This document shows, in pieces, positions 1-6,576 of a DNA stretch of 11,814 bases; within the stretch, counting starts at the first letter, position 1, and every line of letters begins with the position of its first letter. Position numbers and translations under genes: made by a program. The notes beneath the pieces are model-generated. The model was given only the letters and a program-made list of their open reading frames with translations, had not been told where the DNA came from and ran no database searches. Source of the stretch: Bacillota bacterium (GTDB taxonomy: Bacteria; Bacillota; UBA4882; JAAYXC01); NCBI GenBank assembly GCA_012516115.1, contig JAAYXC010000136.1:1-11814 (forward strand), given 5' to 3'.

Positions 1-1089
1 CTTCTGATCGGCGGCGAGCTGAACACCCACCGGGTGGCCGGGGAAGAGGTCTGCGCCCTGTTAACCGCCGGTGGTTTCTCGCTTCGGGAAATCGTGTTCT
101 CTGGTCCTCACCTCCACGTGGAGGAGAAACTCGCCGCGACCCTTATGGAAGCCCACCCCGATGAGTACACCTGTTTGGTGGCGGTCGGTTCTGGGACCAT
201 CACGGATCGCGTAAGACTGGGGGGTCACCGGGTGGGCCGGCCCTTTGTGGCCGTGCCAACCGCCGCCTCCATGGACGGGTATACCAGTCCCGTGGTTCCA
301 ATGTTGCTCGACGGGGTCAAACAGGCCACCCCCGCCACTCCACCCGTGGTGGTGGTGGCCGATCTTGATTTTGTCGCTTCGGCTCCCACCCACATGACGC
401 TGGCCGGCCTCGGTGACCTGGTGGGGAAGATCACCGCCCGGGCCGACTGGATTTTGGCCAACCTCTTATGTGGCGAGGAGATCTGCCGTTATCTGGCCGA
501 TCTTTCCGTCGCCGCCTTAAAAAAGGCGCAGAGCGAGGCGGCCGGGGTCCGCGAAGCCCGTTTCTCTTCCCTTGCGGCCGTAATGGAGGGACTTCTCCTT
601 TCCGGCCTGGCCATGCAGATGGTCGGGACTTCGCGACCGGCCTCCGGCGCCGAACATCACCTGGCCCATCATTGGGAAGAACGCGATCTCCTGGCCGGTC
701 GGGAAGGCGCCCTGCACGGGACCTACGTCGGCCTGGCCACCCCGTTTGTGGCCGCCATGCTCCATCGGCTGGCCGCCCTGTCGAGGGAGGAGATGATGGC
801 GCGGGTGGCCGCCGGAACGACGGAAGAACCTTCCCTACGTTTGGAACGGTGGGAGGAAGTCCGGACGATGATCCGGGATCTCGTGCCCGCCCCGGCCACC
901 ATCCGGGCGATGCTCAGGGAAATGGGCGCGCCCGCCGCACCTCAGGAAGTAGGTTTGGGAAAGGAGGAGGTTCTTTCGGCCCTCTGGCATGCGCACGAAA
1001 GACGACCGCGGTTCACCTCTCTTCGCCTGGTCCATCGTTTGGGTTTGATGGAGGATTGGGCGCCGGCCATCGTGGCCGAACTGGTCTGA
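1..1089 (+). CDS. egsA: sn-glycerol-1-phosphate dehydrogenase, AraM/EgsA family (5' partial)
   Basis: The family reduces dihydroxyacetone phosphate to sn-glycerol 1-phosphate with NAD(P)H in the cytoplasm. In Bacteria it is best known as AraM of Gram-positives, a metal-dependent relative of archaeal G1P dehydrogenase and of the glycerol dehydrogenase / dehydroquinate synthase fold. The frame is open to base 1 without a stop and reads LLIGGELNTHRVAGEEV at the edge, so roughly the first 40-50 residues lie outside the window; the GTG at 34 is internal. Visible motifs are the nucleotide-binding GSGTITD (nt 187-207), PTAASMDGY (256-282) and GLGDLVGK around 409-432. They also include RPASGAEHHLAHH (about 634-672) and LHGTYVG (712-732). 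Likely metal ligands are Asp at 415-417, one His of the AEHH group and His at 715-717. The alternating motif order matches my memory of B. subtilis AraM closely. The next gene on the same strand is ackA, 93 nt away. In bacteria the product is used for phosphoglycerol-linked lipids; the role here is inferred. Family confidence is high and substrate confidence moderate. Confidence 0.88.
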   Translation, partial: LLIGGELNTHRVAGEEVCALLTAGGFSLREIVFSGPHLHVEEKLAATLMEAHPDEYTCLVAVGSGTITDRVRLGGHRVGRPFVAVPTAASMDGYTSPVVPMLLDGVKQATPATPPVVVVADLDFVASAPTHMTLAGLGDLVGKITARADWILANLLCGEEICRYLADLSVAALKKAQSEAAGVREARFSSLAAVMEGLLLSGLAMQMVGTSRPASGAEHHLAHHWEERDLLAGREGALHGTYVGLATPFVAAMLHRLAALSREEMMARVAAGTTEEPSLRLERWEEVRTMIRDLVPAPATIRAMLREMGAPAAPQEVGLGKEEVLSALWHAHERRPRFTSLRLVHRLGLMEDWAPAIVAELV

Positions 1090-1182
1090 AGGCTTTGGCG
1101 AAGGATCGCCGCACCGGGGGAGGAGATCCTGGTGGGAAAGCGTATTTAAGTAAAGGTGCCAACAGAAAGGGAAGGGGTCATC

Positions 1183-2442
1183 ATGCGCGTCCTCGTCATT
1201 AACTGCGGCAGTTCATCGTTTAAATATCGGCTCTTCGAGATGGAGACCGAAGCGACTCTGGCCAAGGGACTGGTGGAAAGGATCGGCGCGCCGGGAACCA
1301 CCCTCAAGCACCAGGCCACGGGGAAAGACCCTTACCAGGCGGAATGTAAGGGTTCGGACCATACGGCGGCCATGACCGCAGTCCTGGAGGTCCTCACCGA
1401 TCCCCAATGGGGGGTCTTAAAAAGCGTCGAAGAGATAGCGGCCGTGGGTCACCGCATCGTGCACGGTGGTGAGCGTTTCTCCCGCTCGGTTCTGGTGGAT
1501 GAGGACGTCATCCAGTACATAGCGGCCTTAAGCGAGCTCGCTCCCCTCCATAACCCGCCTCATATCATGGGCATCCGGGCCTGCCAGAGAGTTCTGCCGG
1601 GCGTGCCCATGGCCGTGGTCTTCGATACGGCCTTTCACCAGGAGATGCCCCCGGAGGCCTTTATGTACGCTATCCCCTATGAGCTTTACGAAAAGTACGG
1701 GATCCGTCGTTACGGTTTCCATGGAACTTCTCATAAGTACGTGGCCACCCGGGCGGCGGAGCTCATGGGCCGACCCCTGGCCGAGCTCAAGATCATCACC
1801 TGCCATCTGGGCAACGGCTCCAGCGTGGCCGCGGTCAAAGGCGGCCGCTCCATCGACACCAGCATGGGCTTTACGCCTCTGGAGGGTCTGGTCATGGGTA
1901 CCCGCTCTGGGGATATCGACCCGGCGGTGGTACCTTTTCTTATGAATAAAGAAGGTCTGACGGCCGAACAGGTCATCAACGGTCTGTTCAATAAACAAAG
2001 TGGGGTGCTGGGCGTCTCTGGTCTCAGCCATGATTTTCGTGACCTCGAAGACGCGGCGGCCGACCCGGTAAAGCCACATCGACGGGCCAGACTCGCTCTG
2101 GAGATGTTCGCCTACCGCCTCCGGAAGTACATCGGGGCTTATTTCGTCGCCATGGGCGGGCTCGATGCGTTGGTCTTTACCGCCGGTATCGGTGAGAACT
2201 CTTACGAGATGCGGGCCCGGGTCTGTCGGGGGTTGGAGTGTCTGGGCATTATCCTCGATGGGGAACGCAACAGAGTACGTGGGGTGGAGGCCGAGATCGG
2301 GGCGCCGGAATCCCGGGTGAGGATCTTTGCCATTCCCACCAACGAAGAACTCCTCATCGCCCGGGAGACCGCCGACCTGATCGCCGGCGATAGCCGAGCG
2401 GCAGCCTCCGCCGCCGTCCGGGCCAAAAAAACTGAGTTTTAG
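1183..2442 (+). CDS. ackA: acetate kinase
   Basis: Transfers phosphate between acetyl phosphate and ADP, giving acetate and ATP (reversible), in the cytoplasm; it is the ATP-yielding step of the Pta-AckA pathway. The chosen ATG gives 419 residues, close to the usual 400 or so, and is preceded by a GGGAAGGGG ribosome binding site ending five nt upstream. An in-frame GTG at 1156 would add nine residues before the family's normal N-terminus, so it was rejected. The ASKHA-fold signatures are all present: VLVINCGSSSFKY (residues 3-15, Asn7), HRIVHGGE with Arg91, FDTAFH with Asp148, and YGFHGTSHKYV with His180. They continue with the phosphate-binding CHLGNGSS, GTRSGDIDP with Arg241, TAGIGENS and the late PTNEELL (Glu388). 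These correspond to the acetyl-phosphate, Mg and nucleotide-contacting residues known from E. coli and Methanosarcina enzymes. The C-terminal tail is Ala/Arg-rich and ordinary. It follows the G1P dehydrogenase gene and precedes the hydE leader; the terminator at 2608-2643 would also stop its transcript. No phosphotransacetylase gene is in the window. Confidence 0.97.
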   Translation: MRVLVINCGSSSFKYRLFEMETEATLAKGLVERIGAPGTTLKHQATGKDPYQAECKGSDHTAAMTAVLEVLTDPQWGVLKSVEEIAAVGHRIVHGGERFSRSVLVDEDVIQYIAALSELAPLHNPPHIMGIRACQRVLPGVPMAVVFDTAFHQEMPPEAFMYAIPYELYEKYGIRRYGFHGTSHKYVATRAAELMGRPLAELKIITCHLGNGSSVAAVKGGRSIDTSMGFTPLEGLVMGTRSGDIDPAVVPFLMNKEGLTAEQVINGLFNKQSGVLGVSGLSHDFRDLEDAAADPVKPHRRARLALEMFAYRLRKYIGAYFVAMGGLDALVFTAGIGENSYEMRARVCRGLECLGIILDGERNRVRGVEAEIGAPESRVRIFAIPTNEELLIARETADLIAGDSRAAASAAVRAKKTEF

Positions 2443-2468
2443 GTGGAGTCGGCCGAGGTTGATAAATA

Positions 2469-2477
2469 TGATATAAT
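2469..2477 (+). promoter_or_regulatory. Extended -10 promoter element for the hyd genes
   Basis: The bases TGATATAAT match the extended -10 consensus TGnTATAAT perfectly. They lie in an AT-rich patch (about 2459-2480) that stands out in an otherwise GC-rich region just after the ackA stop. At 17-nt spacing the -35 position (about 2449-2454) is poor, which extended -10 promoters tolerate. A transcript would begin near 2484, about 174 nt before the hydE start. The promoter is read from sequence only; its activity is inferred. Confidence 0.6.
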
Positions 2478-2575
2478 CATGAGCATCGGCTTTCCCCTAA
2501 GCGGCGAGGCCATCCTTACCGCACAGGGCAGGAAGATCGTCTGCGTGACCCTGGGGCCAAGGCGTTTGCCTGAAG

Positions 2576-2607
2576 CGAAGGGACGGAGGAAATACCTTCG
2601 ATTTTTT
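2576..2607 (+). terminator. Weak hairpin plus T-run, first of two in tandem
   Basis: CGAAGG (2576-2581) and CCTTCG (2595-2600) form a 6-bp stem with a 13-nt loop, followed by A and six T at 2602-2607. The loop is large, so on its own it is a weak terminator. It shares bases with the proposed antiterminator arm at 2580-2586. Confidence 0.35.
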
Positions 2608-2643
2608 CGGCAGCCCGTCCCGGGGACGGGCTGCCGCTTTTTT
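2608..2643 (+). terminator. Strong intrinsic terminator before hydE
   Basis: A perfect 13-bp GC-rich stem (2608-2620 with 2624-2636) with a 3-nt loop CGG is followed by C and six T at 2638-2643. The other side is A-rich when read in reverse, so it works only on the + strand. It ends 14 nt before the hydE ATG. It can terminate ackA read-through and, if the promoter at 2469-2477 is active, must be regulated or leaky for hydE to be expressed from that promoter. Confidence 0.9.
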
Positions 2644-2657
2644 CCGCGGGGTGAAAG

Positions 2658-3734
2658 ATGGTAAGAACGAGGCGCGTTTCAACTTCGGATCTCATCCGCA
2701 CCTTGGCTGCGGGTAACCGGCTAATGGGGGAAGACCTCCTGCCTTTGGTGGAGCTCGCTTCGCCGGAGGAACTGGCCCCGTTGTTTACCGCCGCCGACCA
2801 GGTCCGTCGGCGAATGGTGGGCGATGCGGTGCATCTACGGGCATTGATCGAATTTTCCAATTATTGCCGGGCTAACTGCCTCTATTGCGGTCTCCGGCGG
2901 GAGAACCGGAATCTTGCCCGGTACCGTCTCTCCCTCGAAGAGATCGAAGGATTAATCGCCGAGGCGTACCGGCTCGGTTTCGGGACCGTCGTCCTCCAGT
3001 CGGGAGAAGACCTCTGGTATGACGCCGACCGCATGGCGCGCCTCATCCGTTACGCGAAGAGCCTCGGCCTGGCCGTGACCCTTTCTTTAGGGGAACGGTC
3101 CCCGGAAGAGGTGGCCTACTGGCGGAAAGAGGGAGCCGACCGTTACCTGCTCCGGCACGAGACGGCCAATCCCGCCCTCCACCGACGGCTCCGGCCCGGT
3201 CGGAGCCTGGAAGGCCGGGTGGGGCTCCTCCGGTATCTTAAGGAACTGGGTTACCAGATCGGGGCGGGATTTATGGTCGGGCTTCCCGGGCAAGAAGCGG
3301 CCGATCTCGTGGCCGACCTCGAGTTACTGGTGGAGCTAGAGGCGGACATGGTGGGGATCGGGCCTTTCATCCCCCATCCCGATACCCCTTTGGCCGGAGC
3401 CCCCGGGGGCAGGGTGCTGGAGACCGTGAAGATGGTGGCCCTGGCCCGTCTTCTTTTGCCCGAAGCCCTCATCCCGGCCACCACCGCCCTGGGGAGTCTC
3501 GATCCTTACGGCCGGGAAAATGCCCTCGAGGCCGGGGCCAACGTGGTCATGCCCAGTCTTACCCCAAAGGCCGTGCGGCGGCAGTATGCGCTTTATCCGG
3601 GCCGGATCTGTCTTGATGAAACGGGAGAGCAATGCCGAGCTTGTCTGGAAGCACGCCTGCGCCGTCTGGGGAGGACGGTGGCCACCGGTCCCGGTCATAG
3701 TCTTAAATGGGAAAGGAGGAATCGTAATGGTTGA
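2658..3734 (+). CDS. hydE: [FeFe]-hydrogenase H-cluster radical SAM maturase HydE
   Basis: Radical S-adenosylmethionine enzyme that works with HydG and HydF to make the 2Fe subcluster (Fe-CO-CN with the dithiomethylamine bridge) of [FeFe]-hydrogenase. The 358-residue length is near the roughly 350 of known HydE. The CX3CX2C radical SAM triad is Cys70, Cys74, Cys77 in FSNYCRANCLYCGLR. HydE-typical strings follow: LQSGEDLWYD, YLLRHETANPALHRRL, GFMVGLPGQ, TTALGSLDPYGRENAL and GANVVMPSLTP. Near the C-terminus CLDETGEQCRAC gives CX7CX2C, the spacing of the optional second iron-sulfur cluster known from Thermotoga HydE. The start has a GGGGTGAAAG ribosome binding site immediately after the terminator T-run. 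The stop overlaps the hydG start by 8 nt, implying translational coupling. BioB and PylB are distant relatives, but the HydE strings and the hydG/hydF neighbours exclude them. Confidence 0.96.
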   Translation: MVRTRRVSTSDLIRTLAAGNRLMGEDLLPLVELASPEELAPLFTAADQVRRRMVGDAVHLRALIEFSNYCRANCLYCGLRRENRNLARYRLSLEEIEGLIAEAYRLGFGTVVLQSGEDLWYDADRMARLIRYAKSLGLAVTLSLGERSPEEVAYWRKEGADRYLLRHETANPALHRRLRPGRSLEGRVGLLRYLKELGYQIGAGFMVGLPGQEAADLVADLELLVELEADMVGIGPFIPHPDTPLAGAPGGRVLETVKMVALARLLLPEALIPATTALGSLDPYGRENALEAGANVVMPSLTPKAVRRQYALYPGRICLDETGEQCRACLEARLRRLGRTVATGPGHSLKWERRNRNG

Positions 3735-5127
3735 TTATGATCGGGAGACGTCTTTTATCGATGACGATCTCATCCGGCGTCTTCTGGCGCAAGGACCGCC
3801 TTCGGCCTCTACCTTGGCCGATCTCTTGGCCAAGGCCGAGGCGGCGCGGGGGTTGGAACCCGATGAACTGGCCCTCCTCCTCAAGGTCGACGACGAGGAG
3901 ACGTGGCAAGAGATCTTTTATGCGGCGCGGAAGGTCAAAGAGCGGATCTACGGCCGCCGCATCGTCCTCTTTGCCCCGCTTTACCTGAGTAATTACTGTA
4001 TCAACGGTTGCCGTTATTGCGGGTATCGGACCGGAAGCGGGGTAGTAAGAAAGCGTCTGACGATGGAGGAGATCCGGGAAGAAGTGGTGGCCCTGGAAAG
4101 AATGGGCCATAAACGGTTGGCCATTGAGACGGGCGAGGACCCGGTGAATTGTCCATTGGATTACGTCTTGGAAGCGATCGACACCATCTATTCGGTGAGT
4201 GCGGAACAAGGGGCCATCCGGCGGCTCAACGTAAACATCGCCGCCACCACCGTCGAGAATTATCGCCGGCTTAAAGAGCACGGCATCGGTACTTATATTC
4301 TTTTTCAGGAGACCTACCACCGGCCTACCTACGCGGTGATGCATCCTTCCGGGCCGAAGAGTGATTACGCCTGGCATCTCCTCGCCTTTGACCGGGCCAT
4401 GGAGGCCGGCCAGGACGATGTGGGGGCCGGCATCCTCTTCGGTCTGGCGGACTACCGGTACGAGCTCCTCGGGTTGCTCCTGCACGCCCGGCACCTGGAG
4501 GAACGCTTCGGTGTCGGTCCCCATACCGTCTCCGTCCCCCGGCTTAAGCCGGCCCACGGAGTGGATCTCGGCCATTTCCCCCATCTCGTTGATGATAAGA
4601 CCTTTAAACGTATCGTCGCCTTGATCCGCCTGGCCCTACCTTATACCGGGATCATTATTTCCACCCGTGAATCTCCGGCTTTGCGGCGGGAATTGCTCGA
4701 GCTCGGCGTCTCCCAGATCAGTGCCGCCTCGTGTACCGGCGTAGGGGGTTATAGTAAACGGCGGGGTGGGCCGGCTGAGGAGACGGCCCAATTCCAGATC
4801 GAGGACCACCGCAGTCTCGATGAAGTCCTGGCCGCGCTCTGCCGGGACGGTTACCTGCCTAGCTTTTGCACGGCCTGCTACCGGCAGGGCCGCACGGGAG
4901 ACCGTTTCATGGCCCTGGCCAAGACCGGCCGCATCGGCGAGATCTGTACGCCCAACGCCATCCTTACCTTCGCCGAATACCTCCTGGACTACGGTTCGGA
5001 AGAGACGAAACGCCTCGGCCGGGCGGCCATCGAGGTCAACCTGGCGGAGCTACCGGCCGGATTGCAGGAAGGGGTGCGACGGCGCCTGGCGCGGATCGCG
5101 CAGGGGGAGAGGGATCTTTACTATTAG
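3727..5127 (+). CDS. hydG: [FeFe]-hydrogenase H-cluster radical SAM maturase HydG
   Basis: Tyrosine-cleaving radical SAM enzyme that generates CO and cyanide on an iron-cysteine complex for the hydrogenase 2Fe subcluster. The 466-residue length is typical. The radical SAM triad is Cys91, Cys95, Cys98 in LSNYCINGCRYCGYR. The auxiliary [4Fe-4S]/[5Fe] cluster motif is CX2CX22C at Cys381, Cys384 and Cys407, which separates HydG from its relative ThiH. Other family strings are IETGEDPVNCPLDYV, NVNIAATTVENYR, FQETYH, PRLKPAHG and SAASCTGVGGY. The start ATG has a near-perfect AAAGGAGG ribosome binding site (3712-3719) seven nt upstream and overlaps the hydE end by 8 nt. The frame stays open upstream to 3520, inside hydE, but that region lacks HydG character. 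The stop codon is followed directly by a heptamer repeat and a 216-nt spacer before hydF. Confidence 0.97.
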   Translation: MVDYDRETSFIDDDLIRRLLAQGPPSASTLADLLAKAEAARGLEPDELALLLKVDDEETWQEIFYAARKVKERIYGRRIVLFAPLYLSNYCINGCRYCGYRTGSGVVRKRLTMEEIREEVVALERMGHKRLAIETGEDPVNCPLDYVLEAIDTIYSVSAEQGAIRRLNVNIAATTVENYRRLKEHGIGTYILFQETYHRPTYAVMHPSGPKSDYAWHLLAFDRAMEAGQDDVGAGILFGLADYRYELLGLLLHARHLEERFGVGPHTVSVPRLKPAHGVDLGHFPHLVDDKTFKRIVALIRLALPYTGIIISTRESPALRRELLELGVSQISAASCTGVGGYSKRRGGPAEETAQFQIEDHRSLDEVLAALCRDGYLPSFCTACYRQGRTGDRFMALAKTGRIGEICTPNAILTFAEYLLDYGSEETKRLGRAAIEVNLAELPAGLQEGVRRRLARIAQGERDLYY

Positions 5128-5155
5128 TCGCTCGTCGCTGGTCGTTCGTCGCTCG
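5128..5155 (+). repeat. Four tandem copies of heptamer TCGYTSG
   Basis: Directly after the hydG stop codon come TCGCTCG, TCGCTGG, TCGTTCG and TCGCTCG: four back-to-back 7-nt units differing by one or two bases. The repeat could arise by slippage or belong to a dispersed extragenic family; with one locus in view this cannot be decided. Confidence 0.7.
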
Positions 5156-5179
5156 GGAAGCGTCTCTTGTCTCATCTGT

Positions 5180-5238
5180 CCCGGCGGAACGCCGGGGTGG
5201 AGGGATACAAAATGGACATGTTTCGTTCGTGCCCGTAA
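5180..5238 (+). other. Hairpin followed by an 8-codon ORF with a strong ribosome binding site
   Basis: CCCGGCG (5180-5186) and CGCCGGG (5190-5196) form a perfect 7-bp stem with loop GAA and no T-run, so it is not a standard terminator. It is followed at once by GGTGGAGGG, a very good ribosome binding site, seven nt before an ATG at 5212. That frame reads MDMFRSCP and stops at 5236-5238. It is in the same frame as hydF (start 5344), separated by this stop. It may be a leader peptide, a decayed older start region of hydF, or chance. The rest of 5239-5343 shows no other gene; it contains a CGAGCAC direct repeat near 5269-5291. Confidence 0.3.
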
Positions 5239-5343
5239 GCGGAGATGCGTAATAAAGCAACCGCTTCGCCGAGCACGTGCACGAGCACGACGGTGGGCCA
5301 TGATGAAGGTTATTTTCGTAGACCTAAAGGGGGGGAGCAAGAG

Positions 5344-6570
5344 TTGCAGGAGACGCCGCGCGGGATGCGGACGCACATCGGTCTCTTTGGTCGGCGAAAC
5401 GCCGGCAAGTCCAGTCTTATCAATGCTCTGACCGGCCAGGATGCGGCCTTGGTCTCGCCCTTTCCCGGGACGACCACCGACCCGGTCTGGAAGACCATGG
5501 AGCTTCTTCCGTTCGGTCCGGTGGTCTTCATCGACACCGCCGGGCTGGATGACGAAGGAGAACTGGGCCGAATGCGGGTCCGGCGAACTCAGGGCGTGCT
5601 GGGCCGGACCGACCTGGCCCTCTTGGTCGTAGACGCCACGGTGGGCTGGACCCCCCTGGAAGAAGACTTCGCCGCCGAGTTGAAACGGCGGCAAGTCAAG
5701 CATCTCGTGGTCTGGAACAAGGCCGATTTGGCGCCGGACAAAATACCGGCCGGGGCTCTTGCCGTCTCGGCCGCCGATGGGCGGGGGATCGAGGAATTGA
5801 AGGCGGCCATCATGGCCGCCGCCCCGCCGTCGGCCTGGGAGGAGGTCCCCCTTATTGCCGATCTCATTTCGCCCGGTGGTCTTGTCTTGCTGGTGGTACC
5901 CTTGGACCGGGAAGCCCCCCGGGGCCGGCTCATCCTTCCGCAGGTCCAGACCCTCCGGGCGATCCTGGAGGCGGGCGGGCAGGCCATGGTGACCACCGAT
6001 ACGGGGCTACCCGCCGCCTGGGCGGCCCTGGCCTGTCCGCCGGCCCTTGTCATCACCGACTCCCAGGCCTTCGCTCGGGTGGCGGGTTTTGTCCCGCGGG
6101 AAGTGCCGTTGACTTCCTTTTCCATCCTTTTCGCCCGCTATAAAGGGGACCTGGCGAGTTTCGTCCACGGCGCGGCGGCCATCGATGCCTTAAAAGACGG
6201 CGACCGGATCCTAATCGCCGAGGCCTGTACCCATCACGTCATCACCGATGACATCGCCAGGGTGAAACTCCCGCGCTGGCTAGGGGAGTATACCGGCCGC
6301 AAGCTGGCCTTCTCCTACGCCCAGGGGAACGACTTCCCCACCGACCTTTCTCTTTACCGGCTTGTCATTCAGTGCGGCGGCTGCATGGTCAACCGGGCCG
6401 AGGTTCTGGCGCGGATTGCCCGGGCGCAGGCGGCCGGGGTACCCATCACCAATTACGGGGTAGCCATCGCCAAGCTCCACGGGATCCTGGAGCGGGCACT
6501 GGCGCCGTTTAAACTTCTTCCCCGGAGCGAAGCGAGGGGCCTGGCATCTCCAGGGGAAAGGTCGGTTTAG
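5344..6570 (+). CDS. hydF: [FeFe]-hydrogenase H-cluster maturation GTPase HydF (TTG start)
   Basis: GTPase scaffold that assembles the 2Fe subcluster precursor from HydE and HydG products and delivers it to apo-hydrogenase. The TTG at 5344 gives 408 residues and the normal N-terminus (QETPRGMRTHIGLFG). It has a GGGGGAG ribosome binding site (5331-5337) six nt upstream. A longer in-frame ATG at 5245 adds 33 low-complexity residues unlike the family and lacks a comparable site. GTPase motifs are GRRNAGKS (16-23), GTTTDP (42-47), DTAG (64-67) and NKAD (125-128). A dimerisation region and a C-terminal cluster domain follow. The iron-sulfur ligand motif reads Cys295-x-His297, 45 residues, then Gln343-Cys344-Gly-Gly-Cys347. 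The family pattern is CxHx(about 45-53)HCxxC, so all three cysteines are kept but the second histidine is glutamine. PRW, TNYGV and LHG strings typical of the HydF C-terminus are present. It ends at a convergent junction with glnS. Read as the last gene of a hydE-hydG-hydF operon. Confidence 0.95.
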   Translation: MQETPRGMRTHIGLFGRRNAGKSSLINALTGQDAALVSPFPGTTTDPVWKTMELLPFGPVVFIDTAGLDDEGELGRMRVRRTQGVLGRTDLALLVVDATVGWTPLEEDFAAELKRRQVKHLVVWNKADLAPDKIPAGALAVSAADGRGIEELKAAIMAAAPPSAWEEVPLIADLISPGGLVLLVVPLDREAPRGRLILPQVQTLRAILEAGGQAMVTTDTGLPAAWAALACPPALVITDSQAFARVAGFVPREVPLTSFSILFARYKGDLASFVHGAAAIDALKDGDRILIAEACTHHVITDDIARVKLPRWLGEYTGRKLAFSYAQGNDFPTDLSLYRLVIQCGGCMVNRAEVLARIARAQAAGVPITNYGVAIAKLHGILERALAPFKLLPRSEARGLASPGERSV

Positions 6571-6576
6571 GCTTTG

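Larger units (their letters stand above)
2484..2643 (+). promoter_or_regulatory. Structured 5' leader / candidate attenuator upstream of hydE
   Basis: Runs from the predicted start near 2484 to the last T-run, 14 nt before the hydE ATG. Local pairings seen by eye include an AGGC-GTTT-GCCT hairpin at 2560-2571. CGCA (2520-2523) can pair with TGCG (2542-2545), and the adjacent CAGGG (2524-2528) with CCCTG (2549-2553); together these two pairings interdigitate as an H-type pseudoknot would. GGGACGG (2580-2586) can pair with CCGTCCC (2615-2621), which would break the left arm of the strong terminator at 2608-2643. CGAAGG (2576-2581) pairs instead with CCTTCG (2595-2600). Mutually exclusive pairings next to a terminator and just before a ribosome binding site are what an attenuator or riboswitch expression platform looks like. 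I did not recognise a named riboswitch class. No convincing leader peptide was seen. Function is inference. Confidence 0.45.

Noticed and set aside
468..1202. Long + strand open frame overlapping the G1P dehydrogenase and ackA start
   Set aside because: It is a shadow frame: Arg/Gly/Pro-rich with no motifs, overlapping a gene with clear family motifs.
2518..2532. CGCACAGGGC resembling the start of the c-di-GMP-I riboswitch
   Set aside because: The AAACC continuation and the later conserved c-di-GMP-I segments are absent, so the match looks like chance.
2443..2664. 73-codon open frame starting right after ackA
   Set aside because: It has no ribosome binding site or family character and runs through a promoter, structured leader and strong terminator, so it is better explained as leader RNA.
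3520..3726. Upstream extension of hydG into hydE
   Set aside because: The AAAGGAGG site and family length place the start at ATG 3727; the extension would lie inside hydE in another frame.
3703..4584. Long minus-strand open frame across hydG (293 codons)
   Set aside because: It is antisense to a certain gene; long antisense frames are common in GC-rich codon-biased DNA and it has no recognisable motif.
4766..5431. 221-codon frame bridging hydG and hydF, including an MKVIFVDL-like stretch near 5304
   Set aside because: Most of it is Arg/Ser-rich shadow of hydG and hydF, and the ATG has no well-spaced ribosome binding site.
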